Below, one piece after another: positions 1 through 7,624 of a stretch of DNA of 64,000 nt. Every line of letters begins with the position of its first letter. The first letter of the stretch is position 1. Below the pieces are notes generated by a model that worked only from the letters and a program-made list of their open reading frames with translations, searched no databases and was not told where the DNA came from. The position numbers and the translations under genes are program-made. Source of the stretch: Candidatus Borrarchaeum weybense (lineage in GTDB: Archaea > Asgardarchaeota > Sifarchaeia > Borrarchaeales > Borrarchaeaceae); NCBI GenBank assembly GCA_019057385.1, contig JAHQJS010000006.1, positions 641,038 to 705,037 of the forward strand, written 5' to 3'.

Positions 1-1461
1 AGCTCTGAACAAATTACAATGACCGACAAACTACGTCAAGAATATGCGAAGTTTATACAGTCAGACGAAGTTTATGAACTACCTGTTGATCCCGTAGAAA
101 CGCTGAACTTTATCCGCTATTTATTCCGCGAATATAAGGGGCTTTTTGTTCTTTATGATTGCGAAACAATAGCACCTGACAGTTCGGCGGCACACATGAC
201 GCTACAGGATCGTCAATGTTCGCAACTACTTAAAAATTTAGCATTAGACCACAAAATTCGCAAAAAAGGAAGCGCAATCATAGTGACTGCCGAGAGGCTT
301 GAGGATATTGCCCAAAAAGTCCGAAAGGTAGCTAATATCATTGAAATTCCGCTTCCTGACGATACATCACGAAAGAAAGTGTTTGAACAAGCAACTGAAA
401 AAGTCGCTTATAATCCTAAGGACTTGGATCAATGGGTAGTCGGATCGAAAGGTTTGACAATCAAAGAACTTAAGTCGATCATAGTTGAACTTTATCAGAA
501 AGACACCACAATTATGTTAGGTGACTTCTATGATCAAAAAGCGAAAAAGTTAGAGAAGTACGACATGGTCTCTTTAGAGAATCCAAAGTTCGGATTCGAG
601 GGCTTAGTTCTACCAGACTACTTAAGTACTTTCCTTAAGACCTTCATAATAAAGCCATATCAACAAGCTATGCAAATTCGTCCAAAAGGGATCTTGTTCA
701 CAGGACCACCAGGCACAGGGAAATCAGTGTTGGCGGAAGTAATAGCCTACGAACTTAACAGACCGTTGATTACCGTTGACGCAAGTAATTTACTCTCTCA
801 ATATGTCGGGGAGAGTGAGAAACGGACTGCTCAATTTTTCCGAGTAATCAGACAATTTGGTGAGGCAGTTGTCCTTATTGATGAAGCCGAAGAATTACTC
901 AGCGAGCGATCTACAGCAGTCAACACTGATAGCGGTGTGACATCCAATTTGAAGGCAACCTTTCTTCATGAAATGGCGAGAGATCATGGAGTATTGTTTA
1001 TACTCAATACTAATTATCCAATGAAACTCGATGCTGCCATGGTTCGTGTGGGCAGAATTAATTACAAAATACCACTTTTGCCACCATTTACCGCTGAAGA
1101 ACGGGCTAAAATACTTCGTGTGGTGTTAGATGTTCAATTAAAAGTCCCATACGATAAGAACATAGATTTTGAAGCAATTGCCGCAACACTTCAGGGATAC
1201 ACAGGCGCAGAATTACGAGAATTAGCAAGTGTAGCATGGGCTATTGCTTGTGTTGAAAATGACAAAGAAAAAACCGAGCAGGAAGATTTTGATGTCGCAA
1301 AAACGGTGTTTCTACCCGATACGCGAAAGATCAAAGAAATGACCGCCGACGCACTTTCAGTAGTGAATGACAAAAGGCTTTTGCCGCCACAACTCCACAA
1401 AGAAAAAGAAAAGAAGGTTCAAGAGTTTCAAGAAGGCACTTGGGATTCACTCTTTCAATAA
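1..1461 (+). CDS. Ycf46-like AAA+ ATPase (5' end probably outside window)
   Basis: AAA+ ATPase. The Walker A motif GPPGTGKS lies near residue 229 and Walker B VVLIDEAEE near 285, counted from the ATG at 19. The N-terminal ~190 residues resemble a degenerate AAA domain, with a FVLYDCE strand and an IPLPDD segment but no P-loop. A dead AAA module followed by a live one is the Ycf46 arrangement. The frame is open to base 1 and no ribosome site precedes the ATG at 19, so the true start may be upstream. The next two genes look like DUF1257 and DUF2997, the known partners of Ycf46-type ATPases in cyanobacteria and other bacteria. The substrate is unknown. Family assignment is by recognition, without a profile search. 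Confidence 0.8.
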   Translation, partial: SSEQITMTDKLRQEYAKFIQSDEVYELPVDPVETLNFIRYLFREYKGLFVLYDCETIAPDSSAAHMTLQDRQCSQLLKNLALDHKIRKKGSAIIVTAERLEDIAQKVRKVANIIEIPLPDDTSRKKVFEQATEKVAYNPKDLDQWVVGSKGLTIKELKSIIVELYQKDTTIMLGDFYDQKAKKLEKYDMVSLENPKFGFEGLVLPDYLSTFLKTFIIKPYQQAMQIRPKGILFTGPPGTGKSVLAEVIAYELNRPLITVDASNLLSQYVGESEKRTAQFFRVIRQFGEAVVLIDEAEELLSERSTAVNTDSGVTSNLKATFLHEMARDHGVLFILNTNYPMKLDAAMVRVGRINYKIPLLPPFTAEERAKILRVVLDVQLKVPYDKNIDFEAIAATLQGYTGAELRELASVAWAIACVENDKEKTEQEDFDVAKTVFLPDTRKIKEMTADALSVVNDKRLLPPQLHKEKEKKVQEFQEGTWDSLFQ

Positions 1462-1513
1462 TTTCCTCTTTTTTTTCTTTATCACTACTTAGGTAATTGT
1501 GTTCATTTTTAGA

Positions 1514-1555
1514 GGGGCTTCTTCTCCAGGAAGCTACTAACTTTAATGAGGAAAA
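1514..1555 (+). promoter_or_regulatory. Hairpin leader, copy 1
   Basis: GGGGCTTCTTCTCC followed by AGGAAGC forms a GCTTC/GAAGC hairpin. It is followed by CTACTAACTTT and the ribosome site TGAGG before the TTG start at 1559. The dispersed palindrome at 1486 lies about 26 bases upstream, a core-promoter distance if transcription starts at the leader. It is nearly identical to the leader at 5626. Confidence 0.7.
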
Positions 1556-1558
1556 AAG

Positions 1559-2059
1559 TTGAGTAAATATCTCGAAGTAAAAACTCAATTCAAAAGTATG
1601 GCACATCTTATCGAGGCATTAACATCAATCTATGGCTACGGTACAGTCAAAGCGGGTAAAAATTTACCTCTCAAGGATTATCTTGGCAATATACGACCAG
1701 AAAAGGCAGATATCGTAGTACCAAGACGCTTCATTCATCCAGCGTCAAACGATCTTGGATTCAAGAAAAATGAAAACGGTGTTTATACCATGATTATCTC
1801 AGAATTTGACGAAGTAGTAGCATCAATGACTCCCCAAAGACTCGCTAATGAACTTAATTTGTATGGTCCGCCATATTCGACTCAATGCAAAGGAATTCCG
1901 AATACTGAGATAAAGAAACAATACAATCTCAGTTTTATCAGAGACTTTGCCAAGAAAAACCGTTGGAATCTGTCATTGACAGACAAAGAAACTCATTTTG
2001 AAGTTCGTTTGAAACGAAGAGTGACTGTTTCCGCAAAAGCAAGGAGGTCTGCCAGATGA
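1559..2059 (+). CDS. DUF1257/Ycf35-like protein
   Basis: 166 residues from TTG, chosen because TGAGG lies 7 bases upstream in the conserved leader. The start (SKYLEVKTQFKSMAHLIEAL), a central ADIVVPR segment and a GFKKNENGVY segment follow the DUF1257 (Ycf35) pattern. The basic tail ends KARRSAR. It sits between a Ycf46-like ATPase and a DUF2997-like gene, as in the bacterial and cyanobacterial cluster, and its stop overlaps the next start (ATGA). The biochemical role of the family is not established. The call rests on motif resemblance plus gene order. Confidence 0.65.
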   Translation: MSKYLEVKTQFKSMAHLIEALTSIYGYGTVKAGKNLPLKDYLGNIRPEKADIVVPRRFIHPASNDLGFKKNENGVYTMIISEFDEVVASMTPQRLANELNLYGPPYSTQCKGIPNTEIKKQYNLSFIRDFAKKNRWNLSLTDKETHFEVRLKRRVTVSAKARRSAR

Positions 2060-2262
2060 CACAAGAAGAGCAGATCTTCTTCAAAATCGACAAAAAGACA
2101 GGTAACTTGACAATCGAAGGCAAAGGATTCGAAGGACCGATCTGTGAAGACGTTTTAAAGTCATTTGAAGAGTTAGGAGAGATAACACATGACAAAAGAA
2201 CACCAGAGTACTATAAAAAACCTCGACAAGTCCAAACAACCCGCCAACGACTTAGACATTAA
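2056..2262 (+). CDS. DUF2997-like small protein
   Basis: 68 residues, start ATG overlapping the DUF1257-like stop by four bases, with AGGAGG just upstream inside the previous gene. It has a beta-strand pair (FKIDKKTGNLTIEG), then GFEGPICEDVLKSFEELGEI and a TPEYY segment. DUF2997 proteins share this short layout of a strand pair, a G-x-x-C turn and one helix. It is translationally coupled to the DUF1257-like gene and probably works with the AAA ATPase upstream. Its 3' part overlaps the next small gene in another frame, so the last ~20 residues may not be conserved. Confidence 0.6.
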   Translation: MTQEEQIFFKIDKKTGNLTIEGKGFEGPICEDVLKSFEELGEITHDKRTPEYYKKPRQVQTTRQRLRH

Positions 2263-2362
2263 AATAAAAACAATAATTCGCATTGAGGACGATGGAACAG
2301 TCATTTTTTGCGATATTCCAACTGAGTTAATCCCTTTAGCCTTAGCATTGCGGGGCGATTAA
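2189..2362 (+). CDS. Small hypothetical protein, overlaps DUF2997-like gene
   Basis: A 57-residue frame starts with ATG behind an AGGAG ribosome site and overlaps the previous gene by 74 bases in another frame. It has a polar N-terminus, then a predicted strand region IKTIIRIEDDGTVIFCDIP and a hydrophobic end. No family is recognised. It closes the AAA-DUF1257-DUF2997 operon; the next transcription unit has its own leader. Coding status rests on the ribosome site and operon position. Confidence 0.5.
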   Translation: MTKEHQSTIKNLDKSKQPANDLDIKIKTIIRIEDDGTVIFCDIPTELIPLALALRGD

Positions 2363-2403
2363 TTTCTCTTTTTTTTCTTATTATTTAGGTAATTCGTTAG
2401 GAT

Positions 2404-2440
2404 GGAGCTTCTTCGTTGAGAGGCTACCAACTTCAGGAGA
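2404..2440 (+). promoter_or_regulatory. Hairpin leader, copy 2
   Basis: GGAGCTTCTTCGTTGAGAGGCTACCAACTT. The hairpin is GCTTCT/AGAGGC, which differs from copy 1 but keeps pairing, a compensatory change. It is followed by CAGGAG and ATG at 2449, with the variant palindrome TATTTAGGTA at 2382 upstream. Confidence 0.6.
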
Positions 2441-2448
2441 AAACCAAG

Positions 2449-3591
2449 ATGTCAGATACGAAAAACATTTCCATTTCTGTTAATGAAATGGATGTTCTTC
2501 TGAATGGTCAACGAATAGATCTTCATATCTCGTCAGGAGATATGTTTAGTCAATCTAAGTTGAATAAATTGCTCTACAAAGGATATAAAAGGCTTTCATC
2601 AACAATGGTGAAAACTTATACAAACGGCGATACTCTCACGCTTGATTCAATCAAGACAAAAGCACATGAACTAAGGCAGAAATACTGTTTCAGGTTATTT
2701 GAAAACAGCGTTGAAGACAACAGAGGGGCTGTATATTTTTGTCCCGAGTCTCTGACCGAAAAGTTGCGCAAAGACCTACGGGAACTCAAAAAGGAATATA
2801 AAAAGACACTTGAGTTTATTGGCAAAATCAGAGATACTTTGAATGAAGAAATCTTTAGTTTTTACAGTGAGCATTGTATTTATTGCGGGCGACCTGTGAA
2901 AGAAGAAAAGGCGGGAAAGATCATAAAATTGCGATGCACAGGCGATGATTCGCATATATTCACTAAAAAACTCATGGATCATTGGTTAGAACAAAATAAG
3001 TCGGTGATAGAAGTACCCTCGTTAGAGGAGATTAAAGCGCGAAAGAGATTTTATTATCGCTTCAGCAAATATTTTTTCCCCACTGAAGAACTCACTGACA
3101 ACTTAGTTGATACACAACTTAAACAGCAAAAGCAAAAAATGTATCAGGCAGAATTATCTACATGCAAGTCTGCAATAAAAAAACAGTTATGGCAAAAGAT
3201 GAAGTTAATCCTTGAATACATAGATGATCGGCTTTCAAAAAGAGAAAAACTTCGTGCAGACCAACTTGATAAAATCAAGAATGATTTAGATGCATTAGAA
3301 GAACTAAATAAAAGCACCTTCAAAATTCCTCAGATTTCTAATTCTATAGACAATCTCAATGCACAGATTGCAGACAAAGAAGCTGCACTGAAAGTTTTGA
3401 CAAACATCTCGAAGAACATCGAAAAGAAAATCAAAGAAGCTGAAGAAAATGAAAATATTGCGATGGATCTAATAGACAAATTAGAGGACATCGACATAGA
3501 AATTGGTACAGAAACGCTTGAACTAGAACAAAAAGAAGCAGTTGAAATTGAACTTGGTGACCAGAAAGAAGAGATTTTTTCTACAAATTAG
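2449..3591 (+). CDS. Coiled-coil protein with central CxxC/CxxxxxH cluster
   Basis: 380 residues from the ATG behind CAGGAG; an earlier in-frame TTG lies inside the leader hairpin and is not used here. There is a Cys cluster HCIYCGRP near residue 145 with a later C-x-G-D-D-x-H, suggesting one zinc site. From residue ~230 to the end it is almost continuous charged coiled coil (lysine/glutamate heptads) with a very acidic tail. No family is recognised. It has its own leader and palindrome, so it is a separate transcription unit of the element. A structural or scaffold role would be guesswork. Confidence 0.6.
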   Translation: MSDTKNISISVNEMDVLLNGQRIDLHISSGDMFSQSKLNKLLYKGYKRLSSTMVKTYTNGDTLTLDSIKTKAHELRQKYCFRLFENSVEDNRGAVYFCPESLTEKLRKDLRELKKEYKKTLEFIGKIRDTLNEEIFSFYSEHCIYCGRPVKEEKAGKIIKLRCTGDDSHIFTKKLMDHWLEQNKSVIEVPSLEEIKARKRFYYRFSKYFFPTEELTDNLVDTQLKQQKQKMYQAELSTCKSAIKKQLWQKMKLILEYIDDRLSKREKLRADQLDKIKNDLDALEELNKSTFKIPQISNSIDNLNAQIADKEAALKVLTNISKNIEKKIKEAEENENIAMDLIDKLEDIDIEIGTETLELEQKEAVEIELGDQKEEIFSTN

Positions 3592-3651
3592 TTTAAATCA
3601 AATCTTAGTACCTAGGTACTAAGAAATATTTTTCAATTTTTTATTTTTATG

Positions 3652-3674
3652 TGGGGCTTCATGGCTCAGGGGTG
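3652..3674 (+). promoter_or_regulatory. Hairpin leader, copy 3 (divergent)
   Basis: GGGGCTTCATGGCTCAGGGG retains the GGGGCTTC start of the leader family but lacks the CTACTAACTTT part. It lies between the perfect palindrome at 3607-3620 and the ATG at 3683. Weakest member of the family. Confidence 0.35.
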
Positions 3675-3682
3675 AACAAACT

Positions 3683-3880
3683 ATGCCTATAGATTCATGG
3701 CAAGAGTTCATTGAAACGATCAAAGGGCTTCTAATTGGTTGCGGTATAGATATTATTATTGTGTCTTTCTATATTCCAGAAGTCCGCAATGATCTCAATT
3801 ATTGGGTTCTCACACCAATACTCATCATCTTAGACTTTCTTGTGCGCTTTGTGAGAACCTTTTTTATTTTTTTATTATGA
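3683..3880 (+). CDS. Small membrane protein, two hydrophobic segments
   Basis: 65 residues, ATG behind AGGGGTGA. There are two hydrophobic stretches, around residues 14-28 and 41-65, with PEVRND between them. No family is recognised. Its stop runs directly into the next hairpin leader, so the two genes are adjacent but separately led. Confidence 0.5.
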   Translation: MPIDSWQEFIETIKGLLIGCGIDIIIVSFYIPEVRNDLNYWVLTPILIILDFLVRFVRTFFIFLL

Positions 3881-3924
3881 GGGGCTTCTTCTCCAGGAAG
3901 AACGCTACCAACTTTTTGTGAGGG
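3880..3924 (+). promoter_or_regulatory. Hairpin leader, copy 4
   Basis: AGGGGCTTCTTCTCCAGGAAG, then AACGCTACCAACTTTTT and TGAGGG. The CTTC/GAAG hairpin and the CTACCAACTTT tail match copies 1 and 6. By position the start codon should lie 6-7 bases after TGAGGG, which is ATA at 3931. Confidence 0.6.
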
Positions 3925-3930
3925 ATTAAT

Positions 3931-4221
3931 ATAAGACAACGAAAAAAGATTCAACTTCTGAGGGTCTCTCCAGTCACACGAATGAGACTTGTCAAAAAGT
4001 TCTTGAGAGAAAACGCGCCTACCGCGTTCACAGCACAAGAGTTAGCAATGGAGTTCAATGTTTCCGTGTCGCTAATGAGGAATATTTTAGTTCCACTTTT
4101 CATGGATAACGATGAAATCGAACGCTTAAGTGAGAAACGCTTTTACAAGTATAAATGCGTTGAAAAAACGACAGAAGGACAAGAACCCGAAACACAAGAA
4201 GAAGTAATCACGACTACTTAA
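3931..4221 (+). CDS. Winged-helix-like DNA-binding protein (probable ATA start)
   Basis: The frame contains a helix-turn-helix region (FTAQELAMEFNVSVSLMRN, then ILVPLFMDNDEIERLSEKRFYKY), typical of a short winged-helix domain. The tail is acidic and Glu/Thr-rich. The first conventional start is ATG at 3982, but the leader and TGAGGG site point to ATA at 3931, which adds 17 basic residues (RQRKKIQLLRVSPVTR). The stop codon TAA lies inside a copy of the dispersed palindrome (4215-4224). It is probably a regulator of the element. Confidence 0.55.
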   Translation: MRQRKKIQLLRVSPVTRMRLVKKFLRENAPTAFTAQELAMEFNVSVSLMRNILVPLFMDNDEIERLSEKRFYKYKCVEKTTEGQEPETQEEVITTT

Positions 4222-4292
4222 GTACTGACGTAAGTTCCACCCGAAAGATAAGTTCGTGTGGAAATAGACGTATATCTTTTAGCACGTTCGCA
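4222..4292 (+). other. Start of 325-base intergenic stretch
   Basis: No gene is seen between 4222 and 4547. The start holds an imperfect hairpin TTCCAC/GTGGAA with a ~17-base loop (about 4234-4262), possibly a terminator. The RNA-like fold at 4293-4354 and the leader at 4500 follow, with a purine-rich run between them. Confidence 0.4.
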
Positions 4293-4354
4293 GAAATAAT
4301 ATTCTCCTTAGTTTTTATGGGCGAGTGGACTCATACCTAACTCCCTATTATTTC
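4293..4354 (+). ncRNA. Foldable intergenic segment (candidate structured RNA)
   Basis: GAAATAATA at 4293-4301 pairs perfectly with TATTATTTC at 4346-4354 (9 bp). Inside, TTAG (4308-4311) pairs with CTAA (4337-4340), and GAG/CTC closes a TGGA loop at 4323-4332. Nested helices in an otherwise gene-free stretch suggest a structured RNA or a regulatory DNA palindrome. The strand is undetermined. Confidence 0.35.
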
Positions 4355-4499
4355 GACTGGAGACCTATTTTTTAGGTTTTGTGTATTACTTTTTAAGTAT
4401 CAAGAACTAATCCCTTATTTTTTCTTTTTCTCATCGGTTGTTAATTGCATTTTGGGAGATCGTAGAGGAGAGAGGAGATAAGAGAGTAAAATAAGTGAG

Positions 4500-4541
4500 G
4501 GGCTTTTCCCATTGTGGGATTGGCTACTAAAATCAGGAGGA
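4500..4541 (+). promoter_or_regulatory. Hairpin leader, copy 5
   Basis: AGGGGCTTTTCCCATTGTGGG, then ATTGGCTACTAAAATC and AGGAGG. The hairpin helix here is CCCA/TGGG instead of GCTTC/GAAGC, while the flanking GGGGCT and GGCTACTAA stay constant. The loop sequence changes but the fold persists. Confidence 0.6.
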
Positions 4542-4547
4542 AACGCT

Positions 4548-4838
4548 ATGGCAACACAAATTGAAGTTCCAAAATCCATGAATATATGGATGCGTATAGA
4601 CGTTGCGTGTTGTGCAGACTTAACGAAAGAAGAAAACAAGTGTGCAATGTGCGGAGAATCTGATAAACGTCTCGCGGTGTTCGAGTTTAGGACAACGAGG
4701 CATCATGGACACATTGACGACAAAGGATCTTCCTGGAATATTCCTTCGAGGGGCTTAATCTGTGAAGGATGTTCTAACGAGATCGAAATAGAGATCGTAC
4801 AAGTGCTCAAGAAGTATCTGTGGCAAAAGGAGGACTAA
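4548..4838 (+). CDS. Zinc-binding protein with CxxC pairs
   Basis: 96 residues from the ATG behind AGGAGG. Cys pairs CAMCGE near residue 32 and CEGC near 76, with CC at 20-21, suggest a zinc ribbon or treble-clef fold. A HHGHIDDKG segment lies between. The C-terminus is helical. No family is named. It overlaps the ribosome site of the next gene, so the two are co-translated. Zinc-ribbon proteins of this size are common in archaeal viruses and plasmids. Confidence 0.6.
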   Translation: MATQIEVPKSMNIWMRIDVACCADLTKEENKCAMCGESDKRLAVFEFRTTRHHGHIDDKGSSWNIPSRGLICEGCSNEIEIEIVQVLKKYLWQKED

Positions 4839-4840
4839 CA

Positions 4841-5389
4841 TTGCCGATGATGAGTTTTACTGAATACAAGTTGCTACCAAATCTACTGCTGAGAACGAAA
4901 TGTCAAACCATTCGACCAGAACGACTGAAATGGGACTTACATGTGGGTGACTTGGTCCATAATTACTGGGAGGTACGTCGCTCACTTGAAACAAAAATAA
5001 TTGCCGGGATTCCACACTTCTTAGGATTCTCACAGATTACATCGTTGTCCAAAAAACGAATTAAAGACATGGATGATGAAATAGCGAAGAAAGATGGCTT
5101 CAGTTCTTACAATGAGATGATAGAGTGGTTTACAAACAAGTACAAAAGAAGGTTTGGCGAACTCTACTTATTAGACATCCCTTTTCAGATTATTGAGTTC
5201 GACTGGTTACACGTCTTCATACCTGAATGGCAACACTATACGAGAGAAAAAATCTGGGAACTAAGACGCAAACACGTCAAGAAGAATAAGAAAGGCGGAG
5301 GCTACGTCTTTGTAGAAGAACCTACGCTGGAGGTCAAGATCAACAAAAGACCCACGCCATATAGCGGCGGCTACCCCATTCCGTTTTAA
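4841..5389 (+). CDS. ASCH/PUA-like domain protein
   Basis: 182 residues from TTG, chosen because AAAGGAGG lies 8 bases upstream; an earlier GTG at 4820 sits in front of that site. The sequence starts with LLLRTKCQTIRPER and GDLVHNYWEVRR. Later segments include KKDGFSSYNEMIEWF and IPFQIIEFDW. This order, basic start, GDLV turn, Asp-Gly-Phe-Ser helix and final strand, fits ASCH-domain proteins, an RNA-binding PUA-superfamily fold. The target is unknown. The overlap of its ribosome site with the upstream gene implies an operon. Confidence 0.55.
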   Translation: MPMMSFTEYKLLPNLLLRTKCQTIRPERLKWDLHVGDLVHNYWEVRRSLETKIIAGIPHFLGFSQITSLSKKRIKDMDDEIAKKDGFSSYNEMIEWFTNKYKRRFGELYLLDIPFQIIEFDWLHVFIPEWQHYTREKIWELRRKHVKKNKKGGGYVFVEEPTLEVKINKRPTPYSGGYPIPF

Positions 5390-5402
5390 AGTGGTGAACA
5401 CA

Positions 5403-5564
5403 ATGCGACAAAGACGAATAACCGAACTATATGCCACCCCTATCCAAGTAAAAGAACCATGCCCCATTTGTGGGGGTCGATTCATACCTGGATTTGCAAT
5501 GTGGTGGCCTCATACCCCACAAATACTGATTTGTACCTCGTGTTGTTTCATAAAGAACCTATAA
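5403..5564 (+). CDS. Small zinc-ribbon protein
   Basis: 53 residues from ATG, 13 bases after the ASCH-like gene. The pair CPICGG and a later CTSCC form a C2C2 zinc ribbon separated by a Trp-rich strand region (FAMWWPHTP). A short basic N-terminus (RQRRITELY) precedes. No specific family. Probably in the same operon as the two genes upstream. Confidence 0.6.
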   Translation: MRQRRITELYATPIQVKEPCPICGGRFIPGFAMWWPHTPQILICTSCCFIKNL

Positions 5565-5625
5565 TCCCTTTTTTTATTTTTTAATGAATATTCGTGACTA
5601 CTTAGGTAATTTCGTTCATTTTTAG

Positions 5626-5667
5626 AGGGGCTTCTTCTCCAGGAAGCTACTAATTTTCCCAGGAGGA
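5626..5667 (+). promoter_or_regulatory. Hairpin leader, copy 6
   Basis: Nearly identical to copy 1: GGGGCTTCTTCTCC, AGGAAGC, CTACTAATTTT, then CCCAGGAGG and GTG at 5677. The palindrome at 5599 is again 26 bases upstream, and the sequence between is also conserved (TTCATTTTTAG). Confidence 0.7.
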
Positions 5668-5676
5668 AAATACACG

Positions 5677-7488
5677 GTGACTAAGATAAACGAGTCATTT
5701 AGACAAACGATTCGTAGGGCTATAAAAATAAAAATAGAGACAGAGAAAATCGACAAAGAAGAAGGCTTACCACAGACATTTGACAAAGTGCCTTACAAGT
5801 TCTTAAATGCGCTTTTAGACCTAAAACTGCCACCAGACCGACCTTTCATCTGGAAAGAAAACGAATCGAATTTACATTTGTACCCTTTCTTATTTGAGAA
5901 AGGACAGTTATCCATTGCTGGCCTTCGATGTCTGACGCTTATTGATGAATACATGAACTGTAAGACCGTACAGAAACCTAAAAAACTCAGAACTATTAAA
6001 ACAAGTCTTTTTTATAATATGTTCAAACCACTACTAAGTAGATTTGGACTGCTAACACCAAAACGGCTGACTACGAAGTGGACAGAAAATCAGTACAGTG
6101 CTGTGACGGGTACACTGAGCCAATTAGTTATGCTTGGTGCTTTAGGGATCAACTATGATGACATGATGATTAATAAGGACACCGACGTTAAATACCGCCT
6201 AGACTATCCTATATTTCGAGAGAAATACAAGGATAACGTAGTAAAGTACACTAAATTAACGGGGAGAAATTTTTGTGTGCTTACACCAGAGCACCTACAG
6301 AAGCCTTCGACACGGCAACCATTCAAAATACCAATAGTCTTCCTAGAAAAACGCGGTCAGTATGAAAACGCAATCAGCATAAGCAATCTATTCTCAGTCA
6401 GCATGTTTGCTACCAAAGGCATGTCACCGACCACTTTCCTGTGTCATCTTAATGAATACTTAGATGACCAGTATGACCATGTGCTGTTAGTAATTAGTGA
6501 CTACGACCCCAGTGGTGAAAAAGACATACCAAATTCATTGAAAAAACGCGCTGAAATTCTTGAAATGCCTATCAGTGAAGTTAAAAGGATAGGTATTTTC
6601 AGAGATCAAATAAGCGATAAAGAATATCTGGAAAAGAGAGTTCTTATACCTCTCTCAAAGAAAAAATGGATAGAAGAAAAAGCCATTGAGACTGAAGAAA
6701 TTGTTGAAAATAAGAAAACACATCTCTATGGGTACGGACTTCAAATGGATGCACTAGGCGAAGAACGGTTGCGGAAAATAGCAGCCGAAGGAGTACAAGA
6801 ATATTTATCACAGGAACTATATGTAGACTTCATTAAACAACAACAAAGAGATGAATTTAATGCATGGGAAGTTGTAAGTGGCATCGCAACATATATTTAC
6901 AACGTCGATCCTGTCATAGTTAATTTTGAAAGACAAATCACAGGAATCAAACACAGAATCTACAATCTGACAGACGAAAAAGATGAGAAGACATTAGATA
7001 TTAGATTAGCAGTGGAGAGCATAGAAGACGAACTACAACGACTTAAAGATGATTATTACTCAAAAATAGAACGTCTTAATGAACTTGCAGATGAAAGAAC
7101 TGCTGATTTAACTGTAGACATAGAAGTGCTGCGTGAAAAGAAACAAGAAAGAGTAGTGATGTCTGAAGAACATAAATACGACCTACAGGAACGTCTAAAA
7201 ATGATTGTAAAAACGCTTGCAAATATAGACGGGTATGATGACCGTATATGTGTAAAATCTATGGTAGAACAGGCTGTCAAAGACAATGAAACATTTAATC
7301 ATGGTCTTAAAATCGTAGACTTATATCCAAAACTAAAAAGTGACATTTCCAGAGACTTCAATCATCCTAACATCTGTCCATTTTGTAATACCGTATCTAA
7401 CTGTTATCTTGTGATAGACGGAAAACAAATACGGTATTGTGAAGACTGTGATACTGAAATCATAAAACTTAGTGATCTGTTAGCCTAA
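5677..7488 (+). CDS. TOPRIM-domain protein with C-terminal zinc ribbon
   Basis: 603 residues from GTG behind AGGAGG. Around residues 225-285 there is a TOPRIM-like core: a strand ending in Glu (VFLEKRG), a helix, then VISDYDPSGEKDI with the D-x-D pair. The Glu plus Asp-x-Asp-Pro-x-Gly spacing resembles the TOPRIM of Spo11/topoisomerase VI A. A charged coiled coil occupies ~430-520, and a zinc ribbon CPFC...CEDC ends the protein. I see no clear topoisomerase catalytic tyrosine domain. It may be a replication or cleavage protein of the element. It has its own leader and promoter-like palindrome. Confidence 0.6.
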   Translation: MTKINESFRQTIRRAIKIKIETEKIDKEEGLPQTFDKVPYKFLNALLDLKLPPDRPFIWKENESNLHLYPFLFEKGQLSIAGLRCLTLIDEYMNCKTVQKPKKLRTIKTSLFYNMFKPLLSRFGLLTPKRLTTKWTENQYSAVTGTLSQLVMLGALGINYDDMMINKDTDVKYRLDYPIFREKYKDNVVKYTKLTGRNFCVLTPEHLQKPSTRQPFKIPIVFLEKRGQYENAISISNLFSVSMFATKGMSPTTFLCHLNEYLDDQYDHVLLVISDYDPSGEKDIPNSLKKRAEILEMPISEVKRIGIFRDQISDKEYLEKRVLIPLSKKKWIEEKAIETEEIVENKKTHLYGYGLQMDALGEERLRKIAAEGVQEYLSQELYVDFIKQQQRDEFNAWEVVSGIATYIYNVDPVIVNFERQITGIKHRIYNLTDEKDEKTLDIRLAVESIEDELQRLKDDYYSKIERLNELADERTADLTVDIEVLREKKQERVVMSEEHKYDLQERLKMIVKTLANIDGYDDRICVKSMVEQAVKDNETFNHGLKIVDLYPKLKSDISRDFNHPNICPFCNTVSNCYLVIDGKQIRYCEDCDTEIIKLSDLLA

Positions 7489-7561
7489 GTACACAGATCA
7501 CATTTTGTATTTCCTTCTTTTTTTCCATATCTAACTACCTAAGTATTTTTGATTATTTTTG

Positions 7562-7618
7562 GAGGGGCTTATCTCCTGCTCTACAATTACAGGAGAAGGT
7601 CACTAATCTCCCAGGAGG
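7562..7618 (+). promoter_or_regulatory. Hairpin leader, copy 7 (expanded)
   Basis: GGGGCTTATCTCCTG pairs through CTCCTG/CAGGAG across an 11-base loop, then GGTCACTAATCTCCCAGGAGG. The helix is longer than in other copies, but the GGGGCT start, the CACTAATC tail and the palindrome 25 bases upstream (7536) keep the same layout. Confidence 0.6.
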
Positions 7619-7624
7619 AATACT

